DNA of 64,000 nucleotides from JAGSPQ01 sp038206395 (GTDB lineage: Bacteria > Myxococcota > Myxococcia > Myxococcales > Myxococcaceae): assembly GCA_038206395.1 (NCBI GenBank), contig JBBRAX010000005.1, forward strand, positions 172,374-236,373. Direction: 5' to 3'. The position numbers were made by a program, and so were the translations under genes. This document shows positions 34,239 through 42,992 of this stretch, one piece after another. The notes under the pieces were generated by a model. It ran no database searches. It was not told the DNA's origin and saw only the letters and a list, made by a program, of their open reading frames with translations. Positions within the stretch are counted from its first letter, which is position 1, and the number at the start of each line of letters is the position of its first letter.

Positions 34239-35608
34239 GGCTCTTCCTTCTTCGGCGGCACGATGGGGGTCGGAAAGCCGCCCTGGTCGGGGGGCCGGTA
34301 GGACTTCGCGAGCACGCTCAGCGGGTGCATCGGCTTCACGCCGGCGTGCTGCTGGAACTGCGTCGCGGCCAGCGGGCACTCGGTGACCCAGACCTGCGCC
34401 GTCGAGTCCTTCATCTCTTCGAAGGCCTTCTTCCCGATGCGCGCGCTGTCTTCGAAGCTCTCGACCTTCATCGCGTACGTGCCGTCGTGGCCGCAGCACT
34501 CGAGCACCGACTTCGCGCGAACGCCGGGAATCTGGCCGATGAGATCGCGGCCCTTGAAGCCGACCGCCTGCGCGCGAAGGTGGCAGGGGGCGTGGTAGCT
34601 GACCTCTTCCCCGGGCGAGCTCTGGAAGTCCTTCTTGAAGCGCGGCTCTTTGCGAATGCCCCACAGGTACTCGCCCGGATCCATCACGGCCTTTGCCAGC
34701 TTCTCGGCGCGCGGGCGATCTTCCTTCGCCAGCAGCTCAGGGTACTCACGGCGCATCACCATCGCGCAGGTCGGGTTCACCGCGAGCACCTTCGCCCCCG
34801 CTTCGACGTGCGGCATCAGGATGTCGAGGTTGTGCTTCGCGTTGGCGCGGAGGGTCTCGAGATCGCCGTGCTCCCACGCCGGCATGCCGCAGCACTTGAG
34901 GCCTTCGGCGCAGGTGGTCTTCACGCCCTGGTGCTCGAGCACCTCGACGGCGTCGCGGCCAATCTGCGGCTCGTTGTGCTGCACGTAGCAGGTCTGAAAG
35001 AGCACGACCTCGGCGCCCACGCCCGTCACCTTGCCCTGCTGCTTCGCCCACTTCTCGAAGGTGGTGGCTGCGAACTCAGGCAGCAGCTTGTCCCGGTGCA
35101 CGCCCAGCACCTTTTCCATCATCCACCGGTGGGCCGGAATCTTGTTCGCGGTGTTCACCGTGCCCATCGAAAGCCGCGCCATGCCGCCGGCGAGGTCAGG
35201 GTTGCCGAGCACAGCGTCGCGAAGATCGCCGCCTTCGTTGCGGAACTCCTGCGCGGCCCAGCGATGCACCAGCCTGGGGAAGTCGAGCTGGTACTCGTGT
35301 TTGTCGCGCGGCGTGTACGGGCACTGCACCTCGCACAGCTTGCACTGGAAGCACTGCGACATCAGGTCGTCGGTTTCCTGCGCCTTCAGCTTGTGAACGT
35401 CGCCCTCGTGCACGTCGTCGTCGAGCAGCTTGAAGAGGTCGGGGAAGACGTCACAGAACTTGAAGCACATGCGGCAGCCGTTACAGACCTCGAAAACCCG
35501 ATCGAGCTCCTTCTGCAGCATCGCGCCGTCGAAGTACTTCGGATCTTCCGGGTCGTAGGTCAGGCCCACCGACGGCGCGTACGACAGGGGCTTCTTCGGG
35601 TCGGCCAC
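34235..35608 (-). CDS. GlpC-like Fe-S oxidoreductase with CCG domains
   Basis: This 457-residue protein has two N-terminal [4Fe-4S] motifs, EVCNGCRMCFKFCDVFP and SQCFQCKLCEVQCPYTP, then two Cys-Cys-Gly (CCG/DUF224) domains: LKCCGMPAWEHGD with NPTCAMVMRREYPEL, and ECCGHDGTYAMK with SYHAPCHLRAQ. This is the architecture of GlpC/heterodisulfide-reductase subunit D proteins. Lacking a flavin or membrane partner nearby, it probably passes electrons between a donor and the rubrerythrin of the same cluster. A hairpin that resembles an intrinsic terminator separates it from rubrerythrin. Confidence 0.9.
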   Translation of the reverse strand: MADPKKPLSYAPSVGLTYDPEDPKYFDGAMLQKELDRVFEVCNGCRMCFKFCDVFPDLFKLLDDDVHEGDVHKLKAQETDDLMSQCFQCKLCEVQCPYTPRDKHEYQLDFPRLVHRWAAQEFRNEGGDLRDAVLGNPDLAGGMARLSMGTVNTANKIPAHRWMMEKVLGVHRDKLLPEFAATTFEKWAKQQGKVTGVGAEVVLFQTCYVQHNEPQIGRDAVEVLEHQGVKTTCAEGLKCCGMPAWEHGDLETLRANAKHNLDILMPHVEAGAKVLAVNPTCAMVMRREYPELLAKEDRPRAEKLAKAVMDPGEYLWGIRKEPRFKKDFQSSPGEEVSYHAPCHLRAQAVGFKGRDLIGQIPGVRAKSVLECCGHDGTYAMKVESFEDSARIGKKAFEEMKDSTAQVWVTECPLAATQFQQHAGVKPMHPLSVLAKSYRPPDQGGFPTPIVPPKKEEP

Positions 35609-35636
35609 TTGTCACCTCGAATGAAGAAGAACGAAA

Positions 35637-35666
35637 GGCGGCCTGCCTTTGAAAGTGCAGACCGCC
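35637..35666 (-). terminator. Hairpin plus T-rich tract between rubrerythrin and the Fe-S gene
   Basis: Read on the minus strand, a 10-bp stem (GGCGGTCTGC pairing with GCAGGCCGCC, one G-T pair) encloses a 10-nt loop and is followed by TTTCGTTCTTCTT. This looks like a weak intrinsic terminator or attenuator. It would lower expression of the Fe-S/DUF3501 pair relative to rubrerythrin. Confidence 0.55.
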
Positions 35667-35693
35667 CAGAAGCAAAACGAAGAAGACTGCTGA

Positions 35694-36113
35694 TCAGCTG
35701 AGGGTGTCGAGCATCTTCTGGAAGCGGCCGGCGTGGCTCTTCTCAGCCTTCGCAAGCGTCTCGAACCAGTCGGCGACTTCGGGGAAGCCTTCGTCGCGCG
35801 CCGTCTTCGTCATCCCCGGATACATGTCCGTGTACTCGTGGGTCTCGCCCGCGATGGCCGCGACCAGGTTCAGCTTCGAGTCGCCAATCGGCAGCCCCGT
35901 CGCCGGGTCGCCAACCTTCTTGATGTAGTCGAGGTGGCCGTGCGCGTGGCCCGTCTCGCCTTCGGCCGTCTCGCGGAAGTTGGCGGCCACTTCCGGGTAG
36001 CCCTCAACATCGGCGACCTTCGCGAAGTACAGGTACCGGCGGTTTGCCTGCGACTCGCCCGCGAATGCGGCCTTCAGGTTGTCGTGCGTCTTGCTGCCCT
36101 TGAGGTTGGCCAT
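35694..36113 (-). CDS. Rubrerythrin (single ferritin-like domain, no rubredoxin)
   Basis: This 139-residue diiron peroxidase keeps the iron ligand motifs AFAGESQANRRYLYF, GETGHAHGHLDYIKK, IAGETHEYTDMYPG and AKAEKSHAGRFQ. The C-terminal rubredoxin domain of classical rubrerythrin is absent, so an external electron donor is needed; the adjacent GlpC-like protein is the obvious candidate. ATG 36113 follows a GGAGAG ribosome-binding site. The Fur/PerR-like gene sits 50 bp upstream on the same strand, suggesting peroxide control. Confidence 0.92.
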   Translation of the reverse strand: MANLKGSKTHDNLKAAFAGESQANRRYLYFAKVADVEGYPEVAANFRETAEGETGHAHGHLDYIKKVGDPATGLPIGDSKLNLVAAIAGETHEYTDMYPGMTKTARDEGFPEVADWFETLAKAEKSHAGRFQKMLDTLS

Positions 36114-36163
36114 GGTCTCTCTCCAATCGGCTACGGGTTGAACTGCGGTACTTCGGGATTTTC

Positions 36164-36613
36164 TTAGGCGCGGACCTGGCTGCACCGTCGGCACAGGCCG
36201 TGGACGTGGATGCTGACGAACTCGGGCTGAAACCCGTTGAGGCGGCGGGGCGGCTTCACCTGCGACAGCTGCTCGTCATCGAAGTCTTCCACCGCGTCGC
36301 ATGCGCGGCAGACGAGGTGGTGGTGGTGTTCCATGTTCGCGTCGTAGCGCTTGGTGTCACCCGTCGACGGCAGCTCGGAGGCGCAGCCAAGCGCGACCAG
36401 CGTGTCCAGCGTCTTGTAGATGGTCGCCAACGAGATGTTCGGCATGCCCGGGCGAACCCGCTCGAACAGCGCCTCGGGGCTCGGGTGATCATACGACTCG
36501 AGCAGCGCGCGATAGATGCCGACCCGCTGCGGCGTCATGTTCATGCCGGCTGCCTTGCACCGGGCCACCAGGCCGTCGACGCTCGCATCCAGCTCTTTGG
36601 GGGTCCGTCGCAC
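36164..36613 (-). CDS. Fur/PerR-family metalloregulator
   Basis: This 149-residue repressor has a winged helix (MNMTPQRVGIYRALLESYDHP, SLATIYKTLDTLVALGCASEL) and a dimerisation domain with metal ligands: HHHHLVCRACDAVEDF and the C-terminal CRRC pair in HGLCRRCSQV. The two CxxC pairs indicate a structural zinc site as in PerR/Fur. GTG 36613 is selected because further upstream codons run into the neighbouring gene and the palindrome at 36617-36631. The linked rubrerythrin genes favour a peroxide (PerR-like) role over iron, but the sequence alone does not decide. Confidence 0.85.
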   Translation of the reverse strand: MRRTPKELDASVDGLVARCKAAGMNMTPQRVGIYRALLESYDHPSPEALFERVRPGMPNISLATIYKTLDTLVALGCASELPSTGDTKRYDANMEHHHHLVCRACDAVEDFDDEQLSQVKPPRRLNGFQPEFVSIHVHGLCRRCSQVRA

Positions 36614-36616
36614 CGT

Positions 36617-36631
36617 GGAGAAATATTCTCC
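36617..36631. promoter_or_regulatory. Palindromic box upstream of the Fur-family gene
   Basis: GGAGAA-ATA-TTCTCC is an inverted repeat with 6-bp perfect arms, three bases before the GTG start of the Fur-family gene. AT-centred short palindromes next to fur/perR genes are often autoregulatory operators. The match to classical Fur or PerR boxes is poor, and I find no second copy in front of rubrerythrin. Confidence 0.35.
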
Positions 36632-36657
36632 GTTCGACCCGCGTTGTCCACCCAATC

Positions 36658-37491
36658 TCAGAGCAGGGCTTTCAGCCGTTCGATCAAGGACCTGGGCCGG
36701 GTCTTCACTTCGCGGTCGTGGGTAATCAGCACCTCGTAGCCCTGCTGAATCAGCGCATCGAGCGCGGCGCCGCGGCCGTGATCGACGTGGTGAAAGGTCT
36801 GCAGCACCACGCGTTGGGGCATCCACACGAAGTCGACGCCGAGGTGGTTGCGAAAGGTCGGGACGAGGCGGTTCGCCTTCAGCAGCGCGGCGACGTCTTC
36901 ATCCAGCGTGCCGTCGGAAAGCAGCTCGCTGAGCAGCTCGCGGAAGACGATCGACGAGGTGTGGCCGCGGCGCGAGGCGACGAGGGTGTCGGCGAGCCAG
37001 AAGAGGATCGACGGGTGAATCGCGCTGGCCGAGTCGACGGCGCGTTCGAGCTCGCGCGCAGGAAGAACCTCGCCCAGCTGCAGCAGCGTGTGGCCGAGAT
37101 CCGCGGTGGGAATGCCGTCGATCTCCACCCGCCACGCGTCGACATCGGCGCGCGCGCGGTGAACGTGAATTACCTTCGTGGATCGCGGGCGACGTTCGGC
37201 GGCAACGATGATGTCAATCGGCGTCGACGGCACCCGCGGCAACGCCAGGTTCCAGAGGCGGCCGGCGGTGAGGTGCGAAGCGAGGCCGCGGGTGGCGAGG
37301 GTGGCGACCATGACCTGCTGTTGCCACGACGCGCGCGCCCCTTCGACCACGTAGACGCCGTCATCCACGGGGCGCCACTCACGGGCCTGCAGCCTTCGCG
37401 CAATCCCGCTGCTGCTCAAACCCGCAGCCAGGGCCTGGGTCCGGCTGAGGGCTCCGTACTGCTGGGCCGCGAGATCGGCGATCGCCTTCAT
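36658..37491 (-). CDS. AbiEi-type antitoxin-domain / DUF559-like protein
   Basis: This 277-residue protein begins with a winged-helix module (MKAIADLAAQQYGALSRTQALAAGLSSSG and RRLQAREWRPVDDGVYVV), the AbiEi-like N-terminal domain seen in type IV antitoxins and in many solitary actinobacterial/myxobacterial proteins. The C-terminal part (FRNHLGVDFVWMPQRVVLQTF, ALIQQGYEVLITHD) sits where Vsr-like DUF559 nuclease folds occur, but catalytic residues are not evident. No AbiEii toxin gene is adjacent, so a complete toxin-antitoxin pair is not supported. Confidence 0.72.
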   Translation of the reverse strand: MKAIADLAAQQYGALSRTQALAAGLSSSGIARRLQAREWRPVDDGVYVVEGARASWQQQVMVATLATRGLASHLTAGRLWNLALPRVPSTPIDIIVAAERRPRSTKVIHVHRARADVDAWRVEIDGIPTADLGHTLLQLGEVLPARELERAVDSASAIHPSILFWLADTLVASRRGHTSSIVFRELLSELLSDGTLDEDVAALLKANRLVPTFRNHLGVDFVWMPQRVVLQTFHHVDHGRGAALDALIQQGYEVLITHDREVKTRPRSLIERLKALL

Positions 37492-37575
37492 CAAGAGGCA
37501 ACGGTGTTTCGCAATCTGGAAGTTTCGTCAACGCACAGGTCACGTTGTGGCCCGGCGGTTCACGACATCTGGGGC

Positions 37576-37710
37576 CTAACCGAAGAACGCCATCAGCGCG
37601 AAGTACGCCCCAACCGCGCCTGCCGCCCAGCCAAGCCTGGGCAAAATGGCCCGGCGAAAGAGGTACTGGTTGTAACCCTGCGATTCGATGGTGAAAGTGG
37701 TGGTCTTCAC
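37576..37710 (-). CDS. Small membrane protein (putative)
   Basis: A 44-residue open frame from GTG 37710 encodes KTTTFTIESQGYNQYLFRR followed by one hydrophobic helix (WAAGAVGAYFALMAFFG). The sequence looks protein-like and ends in a neat membrane segment. The alternative upstream codons give Ala/Gly-rich, less convincing extensions. No family known. Expression needs confirmation. Confidence 0.4.
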   Translation of the reverse strand: MKTTTFTIESQGYNQYLFRRAILPRLGWAAGAVGAYFALMAFFG

Positions 37711-37904
37711 ATGCGCTCCGGTGTCGGCCTTGAACCCCGCTGCCCGAACCGATGTGCAAACTGCATGACACGCCTGGCCGCTACCGCCAGGCTGTAAGGT
37801 CCCCGGGCCCCGCATCGGGCCGCCGAGCAAAGAGCGCCGCTGTTGCTGGCCCCGCATCAGGCCAGCGGGCGAACGCGCGAGCCCAACAACTCAGGGCCAA
37901 CAAC

Positions 37905-38792
37905 TCAGAAGGCCGGCAGCTCGGCGAGGCGCTTGGCGATGAGGCCTTTGAGCCCCACCAGGTTGAAGGGCTTCGAGATCCGAAGGTTCGAGACGCGGTC
38001 GAGGAACGCGTTGGCGTCGGGGGTGAAGGCGCCACCGGTGAGGAACACCATCCGCTCGGCCTGCCGTGGCAAGAGCTCGAGGATGCGCGCGTGGAGCTCC
38101 ATGCCTGTCATCGCGGGCATCATCAGGTCGCAGAGGATGAGATCGTACCGGGCCCCCGCCTTCACCTGGTCGAGCGCGGCCTGCGGGCTCTCGGTGATCG
38201 ACACCTCGTACTCCCGGCTCAAGGCTTTGCGCAGCACGTTCAGCAACATCGGCTCGTCGTCGACGACCAGCAGCGTCGCCCGTCGTAAAGAAGCCACCGG
38301 CTCCGGAACCGCCGCCAGCGCCACCGCTTCGAGCGGCCACAGGACGCGGCCCCCCGAGACCTTGTCGAGCTCGCTTTCCCGCAGCAGCTTCTCGCTGTGG
38401 TGCTTGTCGTGGCGAAGGCCGGACGCGCGCACTTCGCGGTCGATCGCCGGCACCAGGCGCGCGACTTGGCTCTTCAACATAAAGCCGTGCGCCCCCGCCT
38501 TCAGCGCGCCGACGGCCGTCTCTTCATCGACGGTTCCCGAGACGATGATCAACGGAAGATCGAGCCCTGACTTCTGCAGCAGCTCGAGCGCCGGCACCGC
38601 GCCGAAGCCCGGCATCGCCCAGTCGCTGACGACCACGTCCCACCGGCCCTCGACCAGCAGCGGCGACATCGCGGCGGCGGTCATCACCCGCTCGTACTTC
38701 ACCTCGTAGCCACCGTTCGAAAGCTGGTGCAGCAGCAGCTGACAGTCGTTCTCGTCGTCCTCGACCATCAACACCCGAAGCAGCTTCTTCAA
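37905..38792 (-). CDS. Two-receiver response regulator
   Basis: This protein carries two REC domains and no output domain. The first (from LLRVLMVEDDENDC) has the phospho-acceptor in WDVVVSDWAMPG and Lys in GFMLKSQVARL. The second (LLVVDDEPMLLNVLRKAL) has YDLILCDLMMPAMTGMEL and ISKPFN. A linker of about 60 residues lies between. A TTG at 38792 (LKKLLRVLMVEDD) is the most likely start; it has no strong ribosome-binding site. It may relay phosphate from a hybrid or orphan histidine kinase such as the one at 40467, although that kinase belongs to another transcript. Confidence 0.82.
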   Translation of the reverse strand: MKKLLRVLMVEDDENDCQLLLHQLSNGGYEVKYERVMTAAAMSPLLVEGRWDVVVSDWAMPGFGAVPALELLQKSGLDLPLIIVSGTVDEETAVGALKAGAHGFMLKSQVARLVPAIDREVRASGLRHDKHHSEKLLRESELDKVSGGRVLWPLEAVALAAVPEPVASLRRATLLVVDDEPMLLNVLRKALSREYEVSITESPQAALDQVKAGARYDLILCDLMMPAMTGMELHARILELLPRQAERMVFLTGGAFTPDANAFLDRVSNLRISKPFNLVGLKGLIAKRLAELPAF

Positions 38793-38974
38793 AGCGACCT
38801 CGGGGCTGCCTGCGGCAGCGTCCAACAGAATGTGCCGCGATGACCTGGAGGTGCGCAGACGAATGGACCCACTCCGGCGGCGACGTACGTGGGCAGGTCC
38901 AAAGTCCGCGAAGTCTACTTCATCGAACCCACTTATCGCGTTCTGCCCGCAATCCACTCAGGCAAGAATGCGCG

Positions 38975-39919
38975 TCAATTTCGTGACGGGGGCGGCGCAT
39001 TGGGGTGCTGGTTCAGCATCGTCTTCAGGCGCGGCTGGCGCATCGCCAGCGGCTGCCTCAGCAGATGGGCGATCAACGACGGCGGCGACGCGGCCCAGTG
39101 CGCGAGGTTCTGAATCAACATGATCGACGAATAGTTTCGCGCGCACAGCAGCGCTGTCGTGTGGCCATCCAGCGGGACGCCCGCGAGGTTCGTCAGCACG
39201 CGCCCTTCGCTGGTGAAGATCAGCTCGACCCTTTCTTCCGCGCTCGCCGTCGGGAACTTCGATCGAAGAATGCGCACCAACCCCTGCCGCGTCTGCGTCG
39301 TCGACTCGCGGCTCACGGTCAGCTTCCACAGCTCGAGCAGCCGCCTGGTCGTCGTCATCCGCCGCAGCTGGCCCTCGTTGAGCTGTGGGTTCCGCAGCAG
39401 CAACCGCTGCACCTGCAGATCGCGAAGGAAGTCGGCCCGCGCCACCAACAGCTCGAGGCCCGCCGCGTTTTGGTGGTGCGCGGCGATCAGGCGCGCCTGC
39501 TCGACGGACGTCAGCGGGTTCTTGAGGATCTGCTGAATCACCGAGGGCAGCGGGTCGAAGCAGAACGCCGACAGCAGCTGGCCGCTGGCGGTGGCCGCCA
39601 GGTGCGCCCTTTCGTCGGGCGGCAACCCGTGCAGCTGATCGCGGTAGAGCTTCAGGTGACTCGCATTCTCTTCCGGTGTCGACGCGGGCGCTTCCGCTTC
39701 GACAGGCGCGGTCGCCCCGGGTGGCGGAAGAATCGCGCCTTCGGCCACCAGCCTCTCGAGCAGGGCGGATACCTGTTCGGGCGTCTGCTGGGTCAGCAGG
39801 GCGAGCTCGGCGATGGTGGTGCTGCCGTCGATGCGCGAGACGGTGAAGCCCTCGACGTTGGTCAGGGTCAGCGCCAGAAGATTGGTGGTGGGTGCGAGCT
39901 TCGGCTTCCAGTCCGCCAT
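38975..39919 (-). CDS. Hypothetical protein with winged-helix-like N-terminus and helical repeats
   Basis: This 314-residue protein starts at ATG 39919 (MADWKPKLAPTTNLLALTL). Residues about 15-85 look like a winged helix (GFTVSRIDGSTTIAELALLTQQTPEQVSALLERLVAEGAIL). A Pro/Ala linker then leads to repeated helical segments (LPSVIQQILKNPLTSVEQARLIA, LLLRNPQLNEGQLRRMTTTRRLLEL), reminiscent of DUF2336/HEAT-like repeats. Proteins of this general kind are common in myxobacteria, with no function assigned. Confidence 0.7.
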   Translation of the reverse strand: MADWKPKLAPTTNLLALTLTNVEGFTVSRIDGSTTIAELALLTQQTPEQVSALLERLVAEGAILPPPGATAPVEAEAPASTPEENASHLKLYRDQLHGLPPDERAHLAATASGQLLSAFCFDPLPSVIQQILKNPLTSVEQARLIAAHHQNAAGLELLVARADFLRDLQVQRLLLRNPQLNEGQLRRMTTTRRLLELWKLTVSRESTTQTRQGLVRILRSKFPTASAEERVELIFTSEGRVLTNLAGVPLDGHTTALLCARNYSSIMLIQNLAHWAASPPSLIAHLLRQPLAMRQPRLKTMLNQHPNAPPPSRN

Positions 39920-40083
39920 GGCGGCGAGCTTCCACCATTTCGCGACAAACCCTGAGCGTGGACGAACAAGCGCTCTTCGATGAGCCCGGGCCCGTGGCGA
40001 CGTCACGGCCGACCAAAGAAGCGGGCTGATTCAAAAGCTGACCGCGCAACCGTGGCTGAAGCGGCGCCTTGCGATGTGCGCTC

Positions 40084-40466
40084 CTACCAGCGGACGAAGT
40101 TGGGCACCGAGACTCGCGAAGGAGTTCCCGGCGTGCCGTGGCCCAGCGCTCCGAAGTCATTGGCGCCCCAGCACCAGGTGAGCATCGTGCCAGAGACATA
40201 GGCGCACGCTTGGGGGGTGCCGTTCGACAGCATCGTCGCGCCGGCGAGCGTGCTCGCGATGGGCGTCAGGTACGTCGGCGTGACCGTCGGGAAGGTGGTG
40301 CTGTCGCCGCACGCGCCGCGGCCGTTTCGGCCCCAGCAGATGAGCCCGTTGGTGCTGGTGATCGCCAGCGTCTGGTCGGCGCCGGCCGCCACCTGGGTCA
40401 CGGTCTGCGTCGTCATCACCGGCGTCGGAACCAGCCGCTGGTCGACCGTGCCGTCGCCGATCTGGC
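40084..40466 (-). pseudogene. 3' remnant of an RCC1-repeat protein
   Basis: The frame ending at 40084 encodes three RCC1-type blades: QIGDGTVDQRLVPTPV, VAAGADQTLAITSTNGLICWG with NGRGACGDSTTFPTVTP, and CAYVSGTMLTWCWGANDFGALGHG. The beginning of the gene is missing: the sequence starts mid-repeat exactly at the stop codon of the histidine kinase, with no start codon and no signal peptide. Full RCC1 lipoproteins of myxobacteria carry seven or more blades. A deletion has joined the 3' end of this gene to the downstream side of the kinase. Confidence 0.7.
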
Positions 40467-41648
40467 CTAGCCGTTCAACGGTTCCAGCGGAAATCGCATC
40501 GTGAACGTCGAGCCCTTCTTCGATTCGGATCTCACCGTCAGCTCGCCCTGGTGCGCTTCGACGATGCGGCGAACGATCGACAGGCCGAGCCCGCTGCCCG
40601 AGGCCTTGGTGCTGAAGAAGGGCTCGAAGATGCGTTCGACCATCTCGGCCGGAATACCGGGCCCGTCGTCCGCCACGTCGACGCGGATCAGCGATCGCCC
40701 GAAGGCCATTTCCTGCCCGAGCTTCACCGTCACCCGCCCGCCCTTCGTCACTGCCTGCAGCGCGTTGGTGACCAGGTTGATCACCGCCTGCCGCATCAGG
40801 TCCGCATCGACGCGCGCCGCCGCGACATCGGGCTGCGCCACCAGCACCACCTCGACCGCGAAGGGCCACTGTTGCGCCCGCTGCGCAGCCTCGATGCCAC
40901 TGGCGATGATCAGCTCGAGCGACTCGGTGGCCAGCGCCAGGCCGCGCGGCTTCGCGAAGTCCAGCAGGTCGCGCACGATGCGATCGATCTGCTCGGCTTC
41001 TTCCTTCACGATTCGCAAGATCGGCTTCGTCTCGACCGGATCGTGCACCTTCTCGAGCGAACGGATGCAGTTGAAGATCGCGCCCAGCGGGTTCCGCACC
41101 TCGTGGGCGACGACCGCCGCAAGCTCGCCCAGCGCCGCCAACCTCTCGCGCTGCAGCAACGCGTCCTGCGCTTCCTTCAACGACTCGAGCAGGTGCCGGT
41201 GCGACAGTGCCGCTCGCACCACGTAGGTCAGTCTTTCCACCATCGCGCGGAACAACCCGGGCAGCTGCGCGTCGCCGTCGAAGCAGAGCACCAGCCCATG
41301 GCGGCGATCGGTGCCCGGCTTCGACCCGAGCTCGAAGCCCCACCGGTAGATCGCAGGTCGCGTAATCTCGGAATAAGGCAATGCCAGCTCGGCCCATTCG
41401 CCCACTGGCCCGTCGATGGCCGCCGCCGACGACACCGCCGACAGCCCGGCCGCGCCCAGCAGCGACACCTTCGCGTGGGCGGTGACGAGCCACATCGCCG
41501 CGCTGCAGCCCAGGCGTTCTGCCAGGCGTTCGAGGAACAGCTCGACGGGGTACATCGGGTCGAAGAGTTCGAGCGCGGCCAGGGTGAGCTCCTGCAACAC
41601 GCTGAGCCTCTCGAGCCTTTCGGACTCGACAGCCGCGGGTGAGCTCAC
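40467..41648 (-). CDS. Soluble sensor histidine kinase
   Basis: This 393-residue protein has a GAF-like N-terminal region (about 20-160), then a coiled-coil and a complete kinase core: H-box LAAVVAHEVRNPLGAIFN, N-box QAVINLVTNALQAV, G1 VADDGPGIP, F-box EPFFSTKASGSGLGLSI. No transmembrane segment is present, so it senses a cytoplasmic signal. GTG 41648 overlaps the stop of the FIST gene (GTGA), which makes FIST its probable sensor partner. No cognate response regulator is in the same operon. Confidence 0.9.
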   Translation of the reverse strand: MSSPAAVESERLERLSVLQELTLAALELFDPMYPVELFLERLAERLGCSAAMWLVTAHAKVSLLGAAGLSAVSSAAAIDGPVGEWAELALPYSEITRPAIYRWGFELGSKPGTDRRHGLVLCFDGDAQLPGLFRAMVERLTYVVRAALSHRHLLESLKEAQDALLQRERLAALGELAAVVAHEVRNPLGAIFNCIRSLEKVHDPVETKPILRIVKEEAEQIDRIVRDLLDFAKPRGLALATESLELIIASGIEAAQRAQQWPFAVEVVLVAQPDVAAARVDADLMRQAVINLVTNALQAVTKGGRVTVKLGQEMAFGRSLIRVDVADDGPGIPAEMVERIFEPFFSTKASGSGLGLSIVRRIVEAHQGELTVRSESKKGSTFTMRFPLEPLNG

Positions 41649-42796
41649 CGGGGGAAGCCCAGGACGATCGCTGTCTTGTTGTGGAACTGGGGCACGCAAC
41701 TGCCGAAAGCTCCCACTTCGCCGTACGAAAGGCAGCCTAGAAACGGCACGCCCTCACCAAACGCGCCCTTGAAAGCAGCGAGCTCGAGATCGATGGCGTC
41801 GCCCAACACGCCAAAGCGGGACACGCAGTCGAAGATGAAAGCACCGCCCAGGGGGCCGGCGGTGTCGTCCCGCGCGAGCTCGGCGGCCTTCCCTGCGGCC
41901 GCGATCAACGCATCCGGAGTTCCCCGCATCACGCGCACCAGCGCACCGTCGGGAACTTCGGCAGCGCAGCGAATTGAGCCGTCGGGCTCAACCAGCATCG
42001 GGTCGCGAATCAGGTGCTCGCCCGTCGCCTGAGGGATTCCCAGCGGGTGGGCCATCGAAAAGGCGGCGAACGTCTCGCGCGTCACCGACTCGCCGCTTCC
42101 TTCGACGATGGTGCGGTAGGTGTCGAAGGCGTTCTGGTACTCCAGCTGCCGCACGACGGTGCCTGACGCGGCGGTGATCATCGCGGGAGGGCCGAAGGGC
42201 ACCCAGCCGTGGTGAATGCCCGTGCCGGCGCGGCTGGGAAAATCGAAGGCGATCGCCAGCGCAGTGTGCACGTGGCACTTGCCGTTGAAGAACTGCACGC
42301 CGGTGGCGCCGGTGCCACCGCCTGCCCACGCGACGCCCGCGCCAGCGACCGCCGAAGCGCCGCGCACCACGTCGGTCGATGCCGCGTCGCGCGAGTCGCA
42401 GAGCAAGACCATTGCCCGACCCCGGTGCGTCGGCGGTGCGGGCAGCGACGCGAGCGCCGCCGTCGCCGCCACGCGCCCTGCTTCCCGCCCCGAGAAAGCG
42501 TCCAGCGGTGAGAGCCCGATTCCAACCTTCACGGCCTTCGCATCGATGATCCCGACCGCGACGCCGCTGCGAAGAAAGCCCACCTGCGTCAGCAGCCCCG
42601 GCGTCGAACAGCCCGCCCACGGAATGGATCCCAGCGAAGCGCTGACGGCCGCCGCGATGTCTTCGCACCGGTGATCGAGCGTTGCGAACACGAGCGCGAA
42701 GACAGGCGACTCGCAGCCCGACCGCGCGGCCACGACCGCTTCGCGCGCCGCACTGGACGCGTCGGAGTTCGTGCTCGTCCCCACCCGCAGAGCCAC
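41645..42796 (-). CDS. FIST-domain sensory protein
   Basis: This 383-residue protein has an N-terminal FIST domain (CEDIAAAVSASLGSIPWAGCSTPGLL, RAMVLLCDSRDA) and a C-terminal FIST_C domain (IFDCVSRFGVLGDAIDLELAAF, FLGCLSYGEVGAFGSCVPQFHN). FIST domains are proposed small-ligand (amino-acid-like) sensors found with signalling modules. It starts at GTG 42796 and is translationally coupled to the downstream histidine kinase. Confidence 0.9.
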   Translation of the reverse strand: MALRVGTSTNSDASSAAREAVVAARSGCESPVFALVFATLDHRCEDIAAAVSASLGSIPWAGCSTPGLLTQVGFLRSGVAVGIIDAKAVKVGIGLSPLDAFSGREAGRVAATAALASLPAPPTHRGRAMVLLCDSRDAASTDVVRGASAVAGAGVAWAGGGTGATGVQFFNGKCHVHTALAIAFDFPSRAGTGIHHGWVPFGPPAMITAASGTVVRQLEYQNAFDTYRTIVEGSGESVTRETFAAFSMAHPLGIPQATGEHLIRDPMLVEPDGSIRCAAEVPDGALVRVMRGTPDALIAAAGKAAELARDDTAGPLGGAFIFDCVSRFGVLGDAIDLELAAFKGAFGEGVPFLGCLSYGEVGAFGSCVPQFHNKTAIVLGFPR

Positions 42797-42992
42797 TGGG
42801 CAGGAAATATCACTGTTCAGCCTCGAACGCCTTTCGCCAGCCGAAGTCTCAACAGAAAAGGCGACCGGAGGAAGAGCTCAGGCAGGCGCACCGGCCCATG
42901 CGCCGTCTTCTGAACGTACTTCCCCGTACTGCGTCCGTTTCCGGTTCGTTTCACCTCCGTCGCGTCTGCGTCCCCTTCGAGAAAGCTTTTCG

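Noticed and set aside
36658..37491. Type IV toxin-antitoxin system (AbiE)
   Set aside because: Only the antitoxin-like winged-helix protein is present. The neighbours are a Fur-family gene and a tiny membrane protein, and no AbiEii nucleotidyltransferase is seen.
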